NCBI RefSeq assembly: GCF_021213805.1
Contig: NZ_JAJQJI010000001.1
Span: 317,944 to 381,943, forward strand
DNA from: Mycobacterium sp. MYCO198283
GTDB taxonomy: Bacteria > Actinomycetota > Actinomycetes > Mycobacteriales > Mycobacteriaceae
Reading direction: 5' to 3'
DNA: 64,000 nt
A model generated the notes under the pieces. That model did not search any database. It had not been told where the DNA came from and worked only from the letters and a program-made list of their open reading frames with translations. Within the stretch, counting starts at the first letter, position 1. The number at the start of each line of letters is the position of its first letter. The position numbers were made by a program, and so were the translations under genes. Positions 62,127 through 64,000 of the stretch are shown piece by piece.

Positions 62127-63080
62127 TCAGGCCGCCTCCTCCTTGCCGGTGAACGATGTGAAGATCAGGCGCAGCGCGAAGGAGGCGATCACCGTCGTGA
62201 AGATCACCACGACGACGCCCATCGCGGCGGCCTGCCCGATGTCGAAGCCCAAAAACGCCCGCTGGTAGATGTAGAACGGCAGGTTGGCGCTGGCCGTGCC
62301 GGGGCCGCCTTGGGTCATCATGTAGATCTGGTCGAAGGTGTTGACCAGGTAGATCGCGCCCAGCACGGTGCCCAGCTCGATGAAGCGCCGCAGGTGCGGC
62401 AGGGTCAGCTCCCGGAAGATCTGGAAGGCGCCCGCGCCGTCGACCCGGCCGGCCTCCAGGATCTCGCGGGGCATGGACTGCAGGCCCGCGAGGATCAGCA
62501 GCATCATGAACGGCGTCCACTGCCACACCAGCGCGACGATCACCGACGACAGCGGGAAGCGGCTGACGAAGTCGATGCCCTCGCCGGGCAGGATCCAGTT
62601 GACGATGCCGAACACCGGGTCCAGCATCGCCGTCTTCCACATCAGCGCTCCGGCCACCGGCGTCACGAGGAACGGGGTGATGAGCAGCGTCCGGACGATG
62701 CCGCGGCCCAGGAACGCCCGGTCGAGCAGCAGCGCCAGCAGCAGGCCCAGCACCACCGAGAGCAGCACCGTCGCCACGATGATCACGACGGTGTTCACGG
62801 CCACCTGCCAGAACGTGCCGTCCTTGACCACGTCGACGTAGTTCTGCAGCCCGACGAACTCGCCGGAGTCCGGGCGCACGAGGTTCCACGACAGCGTCGA
62901 GTAGTACAGCGTGAAGAGGAACGGGATCTGCGTGACGACGATCATGAAGATCAGCGCGGGCAGCAGGGGTCCGCGCCGCCGCCACCGCTCGGCGCGCGAG
63001 ATCGCCGGGCCCCGCTCCTGCCGGATGCGGGCGACGTGTTCGGCCTGCGTGGCGGTGGTGTCGCCGGCGAGGGCGGTCAT
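62127..63080 (-). CDS. Sugar ABC transporter permease (MalF type)
   Basis: This 317-residue permease has a charged N-terminus (1-35) and six helices (first about 37-58; PLLPALIFMIVVTQIPFLFTLYY). The EAA loop is near 218-238 (LEAGRVDGAGAFQIFRELTLPHL). It pairs with the MalG-type permease. I chose ATG 63080, which overlaps the stop of the binding-protein gene by 3 bases (ATGA); longer readings only translate that gene in another frame. Confidence 0.92.
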   Translation of the reverse strand: MTALAGDTTATQAEHVARIRQERGPAISRAERWRRRGPLLPALIFMIVVTQIPFLFTLYYSTLSWNLVRPDSGEFVGLQNYVDVVKDGTFWQVAVNTVVIIVATVLLSVVLGLLLALLLDRAFLGRGIVRTLLITPFLVTPVAGALMWKTAMLDPVFGIVNWILPGEGIDFVSRFPLSSVIVALVWQWTPFMMLLILAGLQSMPREILEAGRVDGAGAFQIFRELTLPHLRRFIELGTVLGAIYLVNTFDQIYMMTQGGPGTASANLPFYIYQRAFLGFDIGQAAAMGVVVVIFTTVIASFALRLIFTSFTGKEEAA

Positions 63081-64000
63081 GACTTCTCCTGATAGGTCCG
63101 GCCGACGACTTCGGCGTACTGCTGTGACTGTTCGAGCGCCTCGGCCACCGACTTCTGCCCGGCGATGGCCGCGCTGATCTGCTGGCTGACCCGGGTGCCG
63201 AGGTCCTGGAACTCCGGGATGGCGAGGAACTGGATGCCGGTGTAGGGCACCGGCTGCACGGTCGGTGTCAGCGGTGTGGCGCTCTCGATCGATTCGAGGG
63301 TCAGCGGCGCGTAGGCCTGCGACACCTCGCGGTACTGCGGGATGTCGTAGGTCGAGAGCCGGCTGCCGGGCGGCACGTGCGACCAACCGAGCTCGGAGCC
63401 GACCAGCGTCATGTACTTCTTGTCCGTCATCCAGGAGATGAACTTCCACGCGGCGTCGGGCCGGTCGCTGCTCTTCGGGATGCCGAGCGCCCAGGTGTAC
63501 AGCCATCCCGGGTTGGCTTTCTCGACCTTCGGCGCCATCGCGTAACCGACCTTGCCCACGACGGTGGATGAGCCGGGGTCTTCTACGGTCGACACCGCGG
63601 ACGTCGCGTCGTACCACATGGCGGCCCTGCCTTGGGAGAACTGCGTCGCGCATTCGCCGAATCCGCTTGCCGCTGCGCCCGGTTCGCCGTGATCGCGGAC
63701 CAGGTTCACGTAGAACTCGACCGCCCGCCGGACCTCGGGGCTGGTGAGCTGAGCGTTCCAGTTCTCGTCGAACCAGCGGCCGCCGAACGTGTTGATGACG
63801 GTGTCGAGCGGCGCGAGCACCTCGCCCCAGCCGGGCTTCCCGCGCAGGCAGATGCCAACCATGCCGGGGCCGTCGAGCCGGGCCGCCGCATCGGCCACCT
63901 GCTGCCACGTGGGGTCGCGCGGCATCGTGATGCCGGCCTGCTCGAGCAGGTCCTTGCGGTACATCAAGAACGACGATTCGCCGTAGAAGGGGACGGCGTA
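63077..64000 (-). CDS. Sugar-binding lipoprotein of the ABC importer (partial)
   Basis: The last 307 codons of an extracellular solute-binding protein are present; the N-terminus with its expected lipoprotein signal is beyond the right edge. The visible part starts YAVPFYGESSFLMYRKDLLEQ and has GRAAMWYDATSAVST and KWKF-like AAWKFISWMTDKKYM. This is the family-1 sugar/polyol-binding type. The segment ending in YQEKS closes the protein. It is the first transporter gene in transcription order. Neighbouring polyol-catabolism genes, if any, would lie outside the window, so the ligand is unknown. Confidence 0.9.
   Translation of the reverse strand, partial: YAVPFYGESSFLMYRKDLLEQAGITMPRDPTWQQVADAAARLDGPGMVGICLRGKPGWGEVLAPLDTVINTFGGRWFDENWNAQLTSPEVRRAVEFYVNLVRDHGEPGAAASGFGECATQFSQGRAAMWYDATSAVSTVEDPGSSTVVGKVGYAMAPKVEKANPGWLYTWALGIPKSSDRPDAAWKFISWMTDKKYMTLVGSELGWSHVPPGSRLSTYDIPQYREVSQAYAPLTLESIESATPLTPTVQPVPYTGIQFLAIPEFQDLGTRVSQQISAAIAGQKSVAEALEQSQQYAEVVGRTYQEKS

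Overview
The window is GC-rich (roughly 68-70%), densely coding chromosomal DNA from an actinobacterium, almost certainly a Mycolicibacterium (fast-growing mycobacterium). Gene content and order match the Mycobacterium tuberculosis Rv0984-Rv0938 segment read backwards: moaB2-pepD-mprB-mprA, rpmF, the fadE13/accD2/accA2/fadE12/echA7 operon, a VWA/MoxR pair, purH-purN-perM, the 34-kDa antigen gene, sucCD, uvrD1, intracellular chorismate mutase, pgi and ligD. This is comparison from memory; no alignment was run. Both edges cut a gene. I saw no rRNA, tRNA, CRISPR array, prophage or insertion sequence.

Layout. 1-5.5 kb: envelope-stress two-component system MprAB with the HtrA protease PepD, two tandem MoaB-like genes and ribosomal protein L32. 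5.7-14.2 kb: a six-gene, translationally coupled acyl-CoA catabolic operon (AtuA-like DUF1446 protein, two acyl-CoA dehydrogenases, both subunits of a biotin carboxylase, an enoyl-CoA hydratase) behind a perfect palindromic operator. 14.3-22.7 kb: DUF1707 protein, VWA/AAA+ pair, last steps of purine synthesis, PerM and the DUF5336 antigen. 22.8-30 kb: an accessory stretch absent from the M. tuberculosis order as I recall it, with a SfnG-like flavin monooxygenase, a class F sortase operon, an F420-type oxidoreductase, a DUF559 nuclease-fold gene bracketed by twin 62-bp palindromes, and a TLP1-type thiolase-like gene. Two KstR-type operators lie here. 30-41.6 kb: sucCD, an M23 peptidase, membrane proteins, uvrD1, a probable attenuator plus chorismate mutase, succinate-semialdehyde dehydrogenase, pgi and a secreted 17-residue-repeat protein. 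41.7-52.2 kb: SDR, Fpg-family glycosylase, cobF, membrane proteins, an internally deleted SDR remnant, and a CheB / STAS-ATPase / CheR-PAS / GAF-ANTAR signalling cluster in what should be a non-motile organism. 52.3-64 kb: acyl-CoA dehydrogenase, acyl-CoA synthetase, RNase HI, LigD, DUF4032 protein and a four-gene sugar or polyol ABC importer.

The most interesting signals are: (1) a leaderless 20-codon leader peptide with Phe-Phe-Tyr-Gly-Tyr followed by a terminator hairpin in front of the chorismate mutase gene, which looks like Phe/Tyr attenuation; (2) twin 62-bp palindromes flanking the DUF559 gene; (3) a 50-residue gene whose only plausible start codon is AUC; (4) matched TCTCAG-N5-TCTCAG repeats in front of mprA and pepD; (5) KstR-type boxes, one of them overlapping a leaderless promoter; and (6) a related micro-repeat family found at the end of pgi and inserted in frame in accA2.
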